A stretch of DNA of 64,000 nucleotides from Selaginella moellendorffii (GCF_000143415.4 NW_003314378.1:1-64000), one strand, 5' to 3'; positions 43,778 to 54,896 are shown, counted from the stretch's first letter. Made by a program: numbers and translations. Notes: a model not told the origin generated them from the letters alone.

Positions 43778-45435
43778 TCTTTTACCAGCTTGATCATTTT
43801 TTGTGCACCTTTTGAAATGGAAAATTTATATTGTACAGCCTTCCCATTTCTAACTACATATAAACGCCAATGTTACTCATACAAGCTAGATCCACAGCTT
43901 AATTATCTAAAAACCAGATTATATGCCAGGGGAGTGGCTAGTTGAGTGAAGTTGCAATCTTTTGAAAGAAAAGATTAAAAGTCTAGAGAGAGTAAGTTTC
44001 AAGTTAAACACTTCTTCCATTTTGCTATTGATACTGTTATACCACCAATGTCAACAATAAATCTAACTTGATTGTCAACCCTTTACCCCTAGATCTCAAC
44101 AGCCCCCAAAACATAGTATTGCTGAAGAATTAGAACTTGAGCACACAAATACAAGACCCTAAACCTTAACTCCCAATCATTCCAAAGCAACGCATATTGT
44201 TCTTAGCATTGACTCTTTGAATTATCTAGTTCATATGAAAAACTAGCTCATGAGTAAGAAGCTTCTTAACTTCTGGCACTAGATTTACTTGTAAAGCATC
44301 TTGGAGCACAGAGATTCTTAGAATATCCTTAGGGAATATTCTAAATATGAGAGAGGATATTCTATGCAGGACCTTTGTTCCCCACAAGTTTAGGCCAGAG
44401 CAAGGATGTATTGAGTTTCTTTGCTATAGAAGAGCTTTTTGTTGTGTTTGAGCATGTTTGAGAGTGAAATGGTGTGTAGAACACACACTAGAATGGCGAC
44501 CATAGTGGGATTCCCAGCAGTCCATTCCATTTTCGTGTTTTCTTTGTTGTTCTTGAGAGTTGTAGGCGTAATAGTAGGCAAACTTGTACCTGTGGGAGAA
44601 ACCCTAAAGTAGGATCAAACATAGGTAGATCCATAGCACATTGGAGAAAATGGATTGTTGACTGCTCCATGTTGAGATCAAAATGCCCACTCTCGGAATC
44701 TATGATTGAGGAAGAAAACTTGCTATCTGAGATGCAATTTTGAAAATCTAGCTCATGCCACAACCAAGAGAATTGCCCTTGAGGCTTGAAATAAGGGAAT
44801 AGNNNNNNNNNNNNNNNNNNNNNNNNNNNNNNNNNNNNNNNNNNNNNNNNNNNNNNNNNNNNNNNNNNNNNNNNNNNNNNNNNNNNNNNNNNNNNNNNNN
44901 NNGCCCAATAGTGGCAAATGCCAAATCATGCGACAAACCAAAAAAATGTTTGGCTATGACATACCTCTGTCTCAACCAACACATCTAGAATATATCCCAA
45001 GCTCTAGTAACCAACCACCAGTGTGAAAAAAGCCCAACTCTTAAAATAAACAAGCCACACTCCTAAAATAAGCAAGAGCAAGTGTGAAAACTAGTTAGAA
45101 GCGACGAAAATAGGTGAGACAGAACTCATTCGAAAGCTTCTGACCTACCAACTCTTTGACAAAATAAATTTTGAAAAATCCAAGTAGAAAAGAGGCCAAA
45201 GTCTACATATACAATGCAAGAAGAGAACTGACATCACATCTCTTGATATACATCACCAAAATTCATAAGACCAGACTCTTTTGAAAGATATTTGCATACT
45301 CTAGCTTTTGGACAAAACAAATCTTGAAAAATACAAGTAGAAAAAATGCAAGAAAACTCCAAAGTCCACATATACAGCACAAGAAGAGAAATGACACTAC
45401 ATCTAAACATGTCTTCTAGAAATTGCGAGACAAAG
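43778..45435. other. No supportable gene; assembly gap at 44803-44902
   Basis: Mostly unremarkable AT-rich DNA with GAATATTC-type palindromes near 44325-44375. Bases 44803-44902 are exactly 100 Ns, the usual marker of a gap of unknown size. Open frames spanning the Ns are meaningless. Confidence 0.8.
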
Positions 45436-45813
45436 TGTTAGGATCCTATCCCTTACACCCTAAGCCAATTGACTAAAGGGGTGATCACTTGATTGCAGGG
45501 CCCTTTCTTTATCCTATTATCCTGACCTGGTGCCTAGCAATCCTCCCCCTCGTCAGGGAATGATCGTCCGCGATCATACTTAGGCCACCATCTGGTCACC
45601 ATGGTCCTCTTAGGGTCTACCAAACCTTGGTTCTCCCTCTAGATTCACCATGTTGAATATTCCTGCCCCACTCGTCAGCCACGAGAATCGAACTGGGCTC
45701 CGATACCAATGTTAGGATCCTATCCCTTACACCCTAAGCCAACTGACTAAAAGGGTGATCACTTGATTGCAGGGCCCTTTCTTTATCCTATTATCCTGAC
45801 CTGGTGCCTAACA
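45436..45813 (-). mobile_element. Complete miniature LTR element, family T1 (TRIM-like)
   Basis: On the minus strand: LTR (45813-45710, TGTTAGGCACCAGG to GATCCTAACA), then TTGGTATCGGAGCCC primer site. A 170-bp non-coding interior with a GAGGGGGAGGAT purine tract follows, then a second 104-bp LTR (45539-45436, with TGCTAGGCACC at its start). Total 378 bp. There is no coding capacity. Left flank CAAAG and right flank ATTGG differ; CAAAG recurs after the neighbouring Gypsy copy at 50366. Confidence 0.9.
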
Positions 45814-45818
45814 ATTGG

Positions 45819-46049
45819 TGTTAGGCGCCAGCTTTGACTATGTGGTCAACGTCGGTCAAAGGGAGGCTCAAGGGTATATTAAAGCATGTTAGGGTAAGGG
45901 ACTTAACCTACCCTAGGGCTCACAGTGGAGCGGTGGCGCAGTGGAGGTTGAGGTAGCTCGGGGGTGGTTGGGTGGTGAGGAACCTCAAGAGGTGGTGTAA
46001 CATAGTCTAGGGCAACTAAATCTTTGTCTTTTTGCGCCAGATCATAACA
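45819..46049 (+). repeat. 5' LTR of Gypsy copy G3
   Basis: TGTTAGGCGCCAGC...GATCATAACA, 231 bp, 5 bp (ATTGG) away from the inverted T1 element. Confidence 0.93.
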
Positions 46050-46073
46050 TTGGTATCAGAGGAGTTGGTTGCG

Positions 46074-46826
46074 ATGGCCGACCAAGCCAGCAGGGAGGAG
46101 GCCCGAGGGGAGATCCCCAAGCTCTGGAAGAAATGGATCGAGCAAGGAGTTGAAGCAAATCAGGTGGTGGGCAACACGCTTGCGTTCTGGAAACTACTGG
46201 TACAGGAGAAAGTCAAGGCCACCTCTTGGTTGGTGGCAAATAACGGGCTGCCAGTAGGACAGCGGTTCCAGGAAGAAGCATGCCGACGGTGCAAGGAGTG
46301 TGGCGAGCTGGAGACAGCGCGACATGTCCTATGGGAATGCGACGTGGCGAGAGAAGTTTGGCGACAGATCTTCAAGGCGACGCAGGAACTCGGAGACATT
46401 CCAGAGTTTGAGGCTCGGAGTGGGGATATCCTCCACTGGTTTGAGGGAGCTAGAGGCCCAGCCATTGGTCCGGCTTGGAGGCGTATTCGCTGCTACGGAC
46501 GGCACCGATGGAACATGCGAGTCCGGTGGGATGCGACAGGGGCTGAAGTTGGGATGTCCATCTGGGAGGCGTTGGGCCAAGAGTGCTGGTTCATTTGGAG
46601 GGCAACAGGACTGCAGGCACTTTGGGAGGCGCGGAACCACTGTCGCTTTGATGGGCAACAAGCGAGAATATCAGCAGTGGCAGTATCATGGTGGAGACTC
46701 ACTCTTGCAGCGGTGCGTCTTCACTACACCATCCTGAAAGAGCGGGCGAAACCGAGGCAGCTCGAGGAGTGGAGATCTAGGTGGCTCCCATGCTTTGGCA
46801 AATTGGGAGGTGGCGAGATTCGCTAG
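46074..46826 (+). pseudogene. Chimeric frame: Gypsy gag start fused to LINE ORF2 C-terminus
   Basis: The gag methionine (46074) is followed by MADQAS and then reads in frame into the LINE part through the zinc finger to a stop at 46824-46826, about 250 codons. The fusion is an accident of the insertion phase. Nothing shows that it is used, although it lies directly downstream of an LTR promoter and primer site. Confidence 0.75.
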
Positions 46827-47039
46827 CAATGGCACCCCCCAGACTCTGTTCTAAGGTCAGCTCGTGGGGGAGACTTGGACATCGACATGATTCGCTCGAG
46901 ACGACCACGTCCACTTCTACTCCAGGACTAGGTCTAGCTGCGGCATATGAGGATCACGTAGAGTAGCTCATTGAGAGGGCGGCACGCCCATTTTTTGTAT
47001 TAGTCCCATTGGGATATGGGGAATGTACATACACGTTCA
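46088..47039 (+). mobile_element. 5'-truncated LINE 3' end inserted in gag of Gypsy G3, with 17-bp target duplication
   Basis: The insertion is bounded by identical copies of GCGATGGCCGACCAAGC (46071-46087 and 47040-47056), which are gag sequence. A target duplication of this length and a 5' truncation are the signature of target-primed reverse transcription. The insert encodes an ORF2 C-terminus with the zinc finger C-X2-C...H-X4-C (CRRCKECGELETARHVLWEC) typical of plant L1 elements, and ends at 46824. No poly-A tail is visible at its 3' end. Confidence 0.92.
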
Positions 47040-47042
47040 GCG

Positions 47043-48551
47043 ATGGCCGACCAAGCTGAACACTGGAATCCTATTGTCGATAGTGGTGCCGACAATGGTG
47101 CTGACGAAGCTGCGGAGATTTGGACTATTCAAGATGTGGTTCATGAGCTGCGAGCCCTTAACCGAAATCAGCAAGAGATGCAAAACGAGATGCATGGCAT
47201 GATGGATACCATGCGTGGGCGTGTTGAGGCACTTGAGGCTGGATGGGGTAGCGCTCCAAGTAAGCCTTCTTTGGTAGATCGACTCAAGATTCCAACCTTT
47301 TCTGGTGATGGTGGTGTGGACGAGTGTCTCGCTTGGCTAGCCAATGTGAAGAAGTTCTTGGCTGCTAGAGGAACTCCAGATGCAGAGGCTTTAGTGGCTA
47401 TTCCGATGGTTTTGTGTGATGCGGGTCTTCGATGGTGGAATTGGCTTGAGGAATCCCGTGTTGCGGATAAGAAACCACCAGTGTCTACCATGGATGAGTT
47501 TGAGGCTGCTTTCCGTTTACGTTTTGCCCCTCATTATGATGTGGAGAATGCTCGTACAGAACTTCGCCATTTCCAGCAAGGGAAAATGACGCTCGGGGAT
47601 TATATTGAGAAGCTTACTTGCTTGATTAGTTGTGTTCCAACGAAGGATCCAGATCAGAACAAGTCCTACTTCATTGATGGCTTACATAGTGAGAGCATGC
47701 GGCAACACTTGCGTCATTCTCAGCCTACAAAGAGTTTGGAGGAGCTCTTTGATGCGGCTCGTCGACTTGACAATGACAAGCACAAGTCTCGCAAGCGTTC
47801 GTGGAGTCCTTCTGTCGAGAATCGTCGTGATGATCACCGTGGACACAAGGATGGGAACAAGCATCACAAGTTTAAGTCGGTGGTGACTACTTCAGATGCA
47901 AAGGGGTCCAAGAAGCAGAAGTTCTTTGTGAAGAATTATAGACAGGGTTGTCATCATTGCGGCGAACTTGGACACTACAAGGCTGATTGTCCGCAGTTGA
48001 AGAACAAGCAGCAGGACAAGAAGAATGGCCAATCTTCTACTCACGGTAAGTCAGATACTAAAAAGTTGCAAGCTTTACAGCGTGAGGATGACGAGAATGA
48101 CCATTCCGGTCGGAGGAAGAGACTTTCGATCGTTGCTCGTCAACTCAACTGTGTGTGGAACAAAATGGAGCTCGAGGATACGCGTGAATCAGCTTTAATG
48201 CTGGAGGGCGTGTTCCGTGGCGATCCAGTGCAGATTTTACTGGATAGTGGGAGCGATGACAACTTTGTTTCGGCTAAGTTTGTTGCGGAGCATCGCCTGA
48301 ACACACGTGGAGTTCTTCCATACACAGTGGAAGGTGCAGCTACCTCTGCTCAGCATTTCAATGCTTGTGTCGAGGGGCTGGAAGTGTTGGTTGGCAAAAC
48401 CACACTTGTGGAAACTTTTTATCTCGCGGATATTCATTGTGTGGATCTCATTCTTGGGATGCCATGGTTGGTGAAGGTGGATCCAAAGATATTGTTCATG
48501 CTTTGCGGACGTGGCGGCACTATCTTTATGGTGCAGTGTTCGTGGTGTTGA
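47043..48551 (+). pseudogene. gag, zinc knuckle and protease of Gypsy G3, ending in an RT deletion
   Basis: An uninterrupted frame from MADQAE (47043). It has a capsid region with FRLRFAPHYDVENARTELRH and KMTLGDYIEKL, a basic linker, an intact CCHC knuckle (CHHCGELGHYKADC) and a protease with LLDSGSDDNFVSAKF. At about 48488, just after MPWLVKVDP, the frame jumps to RNase H-region DNA in the wrong frame and ends at 48551. Roughly 1.35 kb of pol seen in G2 is missing. Gag and protease could still be made. Confidence 0.9.
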
Positions 48552-50058
48552 CAGATCACAAACCACTTGTGTATCTTTCACACAGAAGGAGTTGAACACT
48601 AGGCAAGCTCGTTGGATGGTCAAACTCATGGAGTTTGGGGAGTTTCCTATTGAGCATCGTCCGGGAAAATCAAATGTGGTGGCGGATGCTTTATCTCGTG
48701 TTCGTCATGTGACGACGTTACGAACACGATTTTGTCATCATTTGAGTAAGGTGGTCAGCGAGTTTGGGCAATTGGTTGAGCATGCTCAGGCTCAGGATGC
48801 TGAGGTGGCCTCTTTGCTAGACCAGATGGAAGCTCCTTTCTCATTGGTGGATGGGATTCTCTACTACAATGGCCGTGTATATTTGCCACGGGTGGATGCG
48901 TTAATTACTCAAGTTTTATTCCACTATCATGATCGTCCAGAGGCCGGTCATTTTGGGGGGAAGAAGACGTATGAGTTGATTAAGCGCAACTTTTATTGGA
49001 GGAATATGAAGGCTGATATCCTCAAGTATTGTAAATCATGTGAGCTTTGTCAGTGGGTTAAGGTGCCACGGGAGAAGCCGGGGGGACTTTTGCAACCTTT
49101 ACCTATTCCTCAGAGCCGTTGGTGTAGTATCTCTATGGACTTCATCACTTGTTTGCCACGAATACAGAGGCAAAAGGAGTAAGTATGGGTCATAGTAGAT
49201 CGGTTGACGAAGTATGTGCAGTTGTTGACTCTTCGAAAGACTGTCACTGCCTTAGACTTGGCTGCGGTTTACTTGGAGAAGGTTTTTCTTGATTTTGGTT
49301 TGCAAGAGGACATCATTAGTGATCAAGATTCAAAGTTCACCAGTGGATTTTGGAAAAGCTTTGCAAAGGCTATGCAAGTGACTTTGAAACTCTCGAGTGG
49401 AGATCATCCTCAGACGGATGGGCAAACCAAGCGTGTGAATCAGGTGGTGGAGGATATGCTACATTGTAGCATTGGTCAAAAGCAAGGACAGTGGGATCTA
49501 TATCTTCCGTTGGTGCAATTTGCTTACAACAATAGCCAACATAGTGGAACCAAGCTAAGTCCTTACTTTGCGATGTTTGGAAGGCATTCTTGAACAGCGG
49601 TGGAGTTGGGATTGCATTTGAGTAAGGACGTTCAAGATAAGCTTGATTCCGAGGCAACTGATCTGGCCACAGAACTTGATGAGATTCTGGTGGTGTGCAA
49701 ACGGAATTTGCAAGCAGCTCAGGACAGAGCGGAGAAGTTTGCCAATGAGCATCGTCAATTCCGAGAATATAAGGTGGGTGATCTCGTCTTTGTGTGAGTG
49801 ATCTTTCCGTCAAGTGAGCGGCGGAACACCTTGGTGCCTTTATGGACAGGGAAGAGTGATAAACTCTCCCATCGATATGCTGGTCCATATGAAGTGCTGG
49901 AGCGCATTGGTAAAGCTGCTTATCGGGTGCGGCAGCTAGCTGGGGTGAAAATTCATCCAATATTTTATGTCAGCCAGTTGAAAGGTGTACTATCTCAAAG
50001 TGATGAGCCCAATGCCTCCTTGATGTATGCGGCTGTGGAAGATGGACCAGGAGCTTGA
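48551..50058 (+). pseudogene. RNase H end and integrase of Gypsy G3
   Basis: The frame at 48511-49182 has SNVVADALSRV, then the HHCC zinc domain (HYHDRPEAGHFGGKKTYELI ... CKSCELC) and the first core strand SMDFITCLPR. After a TAA the core continues (49204-49593) with ISDQDSKFTS. The catalytic glutamate block reads QTDGQTKRVNQ, where G2 has QTERVNQ: the third catalytic acid is lysine. A TGA at 49591 and another at 49795 break the C-terminal domain ([19 protein letters not shown]). Inactive integrase. Confidence 0.9.
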
Positions 50059-50132
50059 GCAGGATTCCCCAGAAAGGGTGATCACCAGTACAACTCGTCC
50101 TTGGGACAAGGACTTTGTTGGGGGGGAAGAAT

Positions 50133-50365
50133 TGTTAGGCGCCAGCGTTGACTACGTGGTCAACGTCGGTCAAAGGGAGGCTCAAGGGTATATTAAAGCA
50201 TGTTAGGGTAAGGGACTTAACCTACCCTAGGGCTCACGGTGGAGCGGCGGCGTAGTGGAGCTTTTGAGGTAGCTCGGGGGTGGTTGGGTGGTGAGGAACC
50301 TCAAGAGGTGGCGTAACATAGTCTAGGGCAACTAGATATTTGTCTTTTTGCGCCGGATCATAACA
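50133..50365 (+). repeat. 3' LTR of Gypsy copy G3
   Basis: TGTTAGGCGCCAGC...GATCATAACA, 233 bp, preceded by the purine tract GGGGGGGAAGAAT and followed by CAAAG. Confidence 0.93.
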
Positions 50366-50846
50366 CAAAGAGAAAGACTTGCTCAAACCCTCAACAGTTG
50401 AAAAAAAATAAGAATTTGTGAGAGAATGAACCAAATCAAGCAAGAAAGAGCTCGTTGGAAAGCATAGGAGTAAATGTACCAAGCACAGGAAAGATCCACA
50501 GAAATGGTGGCTTCTAGAGAACATATAACACCACTAAACATAGTCTTGTCGGTGTGTGACTCAAATCTCCTTGCATGTCATGATTCTTATGCCAAGACTC
50601 CAGATTTATGATGCTAGAGGATAGAAAATTATGAGATCTACAAGCCCATGTACTCAATTTGACAAAAAAACAAGAAGCTAGAATATGAGGATGAGAGTTT
50701 TCAATTATGAGTCCCAAAACCCAAAGAAAGCTAAGAAAAACCAAGGAATTCATGAGAATGGCAGTGAATCTTGTGCTTAGAAGAACCAATCTGATTCCCA
50801 GGGCACCCCTAGACACAGATTCTACAACCAAGAGCAAGAATCATGC
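50366..50846. other. No supportable gene
   Basis: AT-rich DNA between Gypsy G3 and a gag fragment. Long minus-strand frames here lack motifs and follow composition. Confidence 0.5.
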
Positions 50847-51123
50847 TTGAATTCCTCATCCAATCACATCTTGACCAATGTTGCACATTGTTTGGAGTTT
50901 GCAAAATCATTGGTAGGGAAAGCACAAACTTGGGTAAGAGCTTTGGCAGAGGATAAGTGTGAGGAATTTCCCATATTGCTCGCTTCTTTTTGTAAGGCTT
51001 TTGAGATTGAGAAGAGCCCACAACAGTTGCTTCACGAGCGTTTTCTCTTTCGACAAGGTGGCAACGAATCTGTGCTTGATTATACAACACAATTCAAGCA
51101 GTACCAGAAGATTTGTCAAGTGA
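50847..51123 (+). pseudogene. Retroelement gag fragment
   Basis: The plus strand reads CLEFAKSLVGKAQTWVRALA, FCKAFEIEKSPQQLLHERFL and FRQGGNESVLDYTTQFKQYQ. This is the capsid pattern of the retrotransposon Gag family (G-A-W ... F-F ... V-Y---F) and is distinct from the Gypsy G and composite gags. It stops abruptly where the LTR of composite B begins (51124), so that insertion truncated it or the junction is a rearrangement. Confidence 0.65.
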
Positions 51124-51148
51124 TGTTAGGGTGTGGCCATTGAGAGAA

Positions 51149-52284
51149 TGTTATGATCTGGCGCAAAAAGACAAAGATTTAGTCGCCCTAGACTATGCTA
51201 CGCTACCTCTTGAGGTTCCTCACCACCCAACCACCCCCGAACTACCTCAAAAGCTCCACTGTGCCGCCGCTCCACTATGAGCCCTAGGGTAGGTTAAGTC
51301 CCCTACCCTAACATGCCTTAATATACCCTTGAGCCTCCCTTTGACCGATGTTGACCACGTAGTCAAAGCTGGCACCTAACAATTCTTCCCCCCTCAACAA
51401 AGTCCTTGTCCCAAGGAAGAGTTGTACCAGTGATCACCCTTTCTGGGGAACCTTGCTCAAGCTCCTGGTCCATCTTCCACAGTCGTATACATCAAGGAGG
51501 CATTGGGCTCGTCACTCCGAGATAGTACACCTTTCAACTGGCTGACATAAAATACCGGATGAATTTTCACCCCAGTTGGCAGCCGCACTCTATAAGCCGC
51601 TTTACCAATGCGCTCCAGCACTTCATATGGACCGGTCACCACGACCCACATCACGCAAAACCATCGGAATAGCCACTAAAGCCTCTGCATCTGGAGTTCC
51701 TCTAGCAGCCAAGAACTTCTTCACCATGGCTAGCCAAGCGAGACACTCGTCCACACCACCATCACCGGAAAAAGTTGGAATCTTGAGTCGATCTACCAAA
51801 GAAGGCTTACTTGGAGTGCTACCTCGTCTAGCCTCGAGTGCCTCAACATGCCCACGCATGGTATCCATCATGCCATGCATCTCGTTTTGCATCTCTTGCT
51901 GATTTTGATTAAGGGCTCGCAGCTCATGAACCACATCTTGAATAGTCCAAATCTCCACAGCTTCGTCAGCACCATCGTCAGCACCACCATCGACAATAGG
52001 ATTCTAGCGTTCAGCTTGGTCGGCCATCGCAACCAACTCCTCTGATACCAATGTTATGATCCGGGGCAAAAAGACAGAGATCTAGTCGCCCTAGACTATG
52101 CTACGCCACCTCTTGAGGTTCCTCACCACCCAACCACCCCCGAGCTACCTTAAAAGCTCCACTGCACTGCCGCTCCACTATGAGCCCTAGGGTAGGTTAA
52201 GTCCCCTACCCTAACATGCCTTAATATACCCTTGAGCCTCCCTTTGACTGATGTTGACCACGTAGTCAAAGCTGGTGCCTAACA
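51149..52284 (-). mobile_element. Internally deleted Gypsy derivative G4 (LTR, gag start, integrase end, LTR)
   Basis: LTRs at 52284-52052 and 51381-51149. Inside, the gag start (from about 52027 down to 51643) is fused at 51642/51643 to the last part of the integrase ([20 protein letters not shown] and [12 protein letters not shown]), then the purine tract. Everything between is missing. The flanks GAGAA and GAGAG are a near-perfect 5-bp target duplication. Copy G1 occupies the same position in composite A and keeps the pol region, so the deletion happened in this copy after duplication. Confidence 0.9.
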
Positions 52285-52451
52285 GAGAGTGAGAGAGAGA
52301 GAAAGAATATTCTGGTCCTCAAAATATTCCCCATCTTCGTTGTATAAAACCCTTGTCTCACAAGGGTAGGGGGGAGCATTTGCGAAGAGCATTGAAACAT
52401 TTCTCATGTTTGAGTGAGTGTTGGGGGAGGTGCCCCCTCCTTCCCCCAACA
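52285..52451 (+). repeat. Remainder of the first LTR of composite B, with TATA box
   Basis: GA-rich block, AGAATATTCT palindrome, TATA box TGTATAAAAC (52341-52350), end TTCCCCCAACA, then AATGGTGAACCCGGC as probable primer site. Collinear with 2825-2991. Confidence 0.85.
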
Positions 52452-53820
52452 AATGGTGAACCCGGCATGACGTGCAGCACTTTCTGAGCTGTCATTTCTC
52501 TCTTTTTCTTTTGGCCGTACAATTTGGGAACCAATTTCTCGTTCATCTTGCAGTGGTTTTGTTGGATCTTAGGCTTGTTGGATAGGTCTGGAGCTCCTCT
52601 TTCCATCAAGGTATGGCGCTCATCAAGCCGTGTAGTATTTGAAGAGATACAGCGTTTCTTGGCTCGGTCAGATGAACATTTTGGGGTTCTCACTTTCTCG
52701 CCTGGATCCTCGGCCCAATTTCTCAAGGTAGTGCATTGGGGCTTGTAGATCTGGCCTAGATTTACAAGTAGTGGTGACTCTTGGAGCTAGATTTGGGAAA
52801 ATTGACGGCATGCAAAACAATTTTCTTCTCCGGCTAGACTGGGTCATCTTTGCAGCAAGAATTCGTGCTTCTTCAGGCTTTGTTTTGGATGCCATTTGTT
52901 TCCATAGGTGCTCTTGGTTTTGAGCTTTCCAAAAATACCAATGGCACCTTAGTATCAATCTACATCATTGGCATGCACATGTTTTTCCACAATATTGGCG
53001 TTTTGGGCTACCTCTTCTTGGATTTTGGGGAATATTGAGGTGGCTTCCTCCTAAATTCCTGCGATAGAGGGTAGACGGGGCTGAGCTCTTTCCAACGAGC
53101 CCACCAACAATGAAAATGGGGAAGGATCAAGACTAGAGGACTCATTTTTCTCTTTTGGGCTAAACTTTGTTAAGGGGTTCCTTGGGAACGAAGCAATCTT
53201 CAAGGAATAGGTTGGCATAGGAACAAGAATAGGAACAGGAGTTGGAGTAAGAGCAGGTGCAAGGATAGGAGCAGGCGTAGGAGTAGGAGTGAGAGTGGGG
53301 GTTATTGGTTACATGTTACAGGTCCCCGGTTACTAGTTTACTGGTCCCCAGTTACTCCAGCGGCTATTCCAGTGGCTACTCCAGCAGTTACCCTACGGGT
53401 CAATGGTTACGTGTGCTTGAGGCTTACATCTCCTTCCATTTCGACTTTTATTTCTTTTTGTCACAAGCATTTTGGGCAACTTTGAGCAACTTGAGCACTA
53501 GTCTATAGTCTTCTTGCTCTTGTCAACCCAGTTGCCTTGACCAGGCATTTGCAGTGTTCAGGGTGTTTGATGTCGGTACAAATCAGGCGTGCGACAAATT
53601 GGCACCCTCTCACCATACCTCAAGGCCCTAAGGTACGGAGTAAACTTTCTAACATCTAAAGGCAGCTTAAGTATGACATAACACCTTTTTAGGCCGAGTC
53701 CTCTTCATCCTCGGCAGATTCTAGTGACTTAGATCTATAAGCTATGGTGCAGCCACCTTTAGCTCGACCTTAGCTCCATGTTTTGAAGAGGGGGAGTGAT
53801 CTGCCAACCTTCTCAGGTGT
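52452..53820 (+). other. Leader region of composite B with minisatellite pair
   Basis: Collinear with 2992-4367. It has GGAGCAGG-like then GGTTAC/CAGTTACT-like tandem units at about 53216-53420. No gene supported. Confidence 0.6.
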
Positions 53821-54896
53821 TGGAATAGTCTCTCCAGCATTGCATATCAGTCACTTTGATTACTACTGCACCACAAACATGATCATCGATAATGATCGTA
53901 TGTGCTGTGACTTCTTACAGTCTCTTGAAGGCAAAGCAGCAACTTGGGCAGATTCTCTCCTCCCAAAGGACTAGACAGACTTCTAGACACTACTTGCTTC
54001 TTTTAGAGAACGCTTTGTTGAAGAAAAACCCACAAATCGGCTACTTGTCGACCTCTTTTTGTTCCGGTAGAGTGCTCATGAGTCTATTCCTGACTACATC
54101 ACCCAGTTTCAAGCATACTGGAAGCAATGTTGGGATCACAGAGTGGTCCAAGATGAGCAATAGGGGACGATAGCATTCACAGCGGGTCTGCGAGGGAACT
54201 TGCAGCGGAAAGTTCTTAAGAAGACATTCAGGTCTTGCCGTGAGGCATTTTCATTTGCCACAAAGCTGGAAAGAGAGCTGCTTGTTGACATAGGGATTGC
54301 TAGAGTTGATTTTGACCAAGCCATCACCCCGTCAGAATCACCTTGTGCAGCTGTTTGCCCGTCCACAACAAAGCCTGTTGCTATTGAGTGAACACCTTCG
54401 GCTATTGAGAACTTTGCCAATGAGATGCGGCAGCTGAAGGAGATCATTCTTCAGCAATAATCACACCAGGACAAACTGCTCCAGGAGCTGGTGGAGTAGG
54501 AAAGAGGCCACTACAGCTTGGGAATGCAGATTTAAGTCCCATTTGTGCACTCACTGCGAGATGAACACACACAACACGCAGTGCTGCTTCAAGCTTCACC
54601 CAAAGCTTTGGCCTCCACCTTCTCAATGTGTCCAACAACATCCCTTTGCTAATAATTCCACATCGTCTCGGGGTCTAGACGCATATCAGGAGCAGTTGGA
54701 GCAACAAGCAGTTGAGGCAGCCCCTTCGTCAAGCAAAGGCAAGGCACCCACTTCATCAGTCAACATGATTTTGGTAGCCAAGGAAATCTATAGGCAACAG
54801 CAGCAAACAGCAGCCACTCGAGCCCAAGCGAAGAAGAAGGCAGCCACTCAGCCTGCCATAGATACCCCGCGTCAGTTGAGAGTGAATCTCTATTGA
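53821..54896 (+). pseudogene. gag remnant of composite B with intact-looking zinc knuckle
   Basis: Collinear with 4368-5435: GKAATWADSLLPKD, SFRERFVEEKPT and DYITQFQAYWKQ lie between stops. The nucleocapsid motif at about 54545-54590 is CTHCEMNTHNTQCC, a full CX2CX4HX4C pattern, whereas copy A has lost one cysteine. Several stops disable the gene. Confidence 0.75.

Larger units (their letters stand above)
45819..50365 (+). mobile_element. Ty3/Gypsy copy G3, RT-deleted and split by a LINE fragment
   Basis: 5' LTR 45819-46049, primer site TTGGTATCAGAGGAG, start of gag, LINE insertion (46088-47039), rest of gag and protease, a deletion removing RT and most of RNase H at about 48488, integrase, purine tract and 3' LTR 50133-50365. 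The two LTRs share features not seen in G2, so they are a pair. This is the best-preserved gag of the family in the window. Confidence 0.93.

Noticed and set aside
44748-44984. Open frames spanning the gap
   Set aside because: They are open only because the 100 Ns cannot be translated.
45436-45813. T1 as a Cassandra element (TRIM with 5S RNA promoter)
   Set aside because: I see no 5S rRNA-like internal promoter block in the 104-bp LTR.
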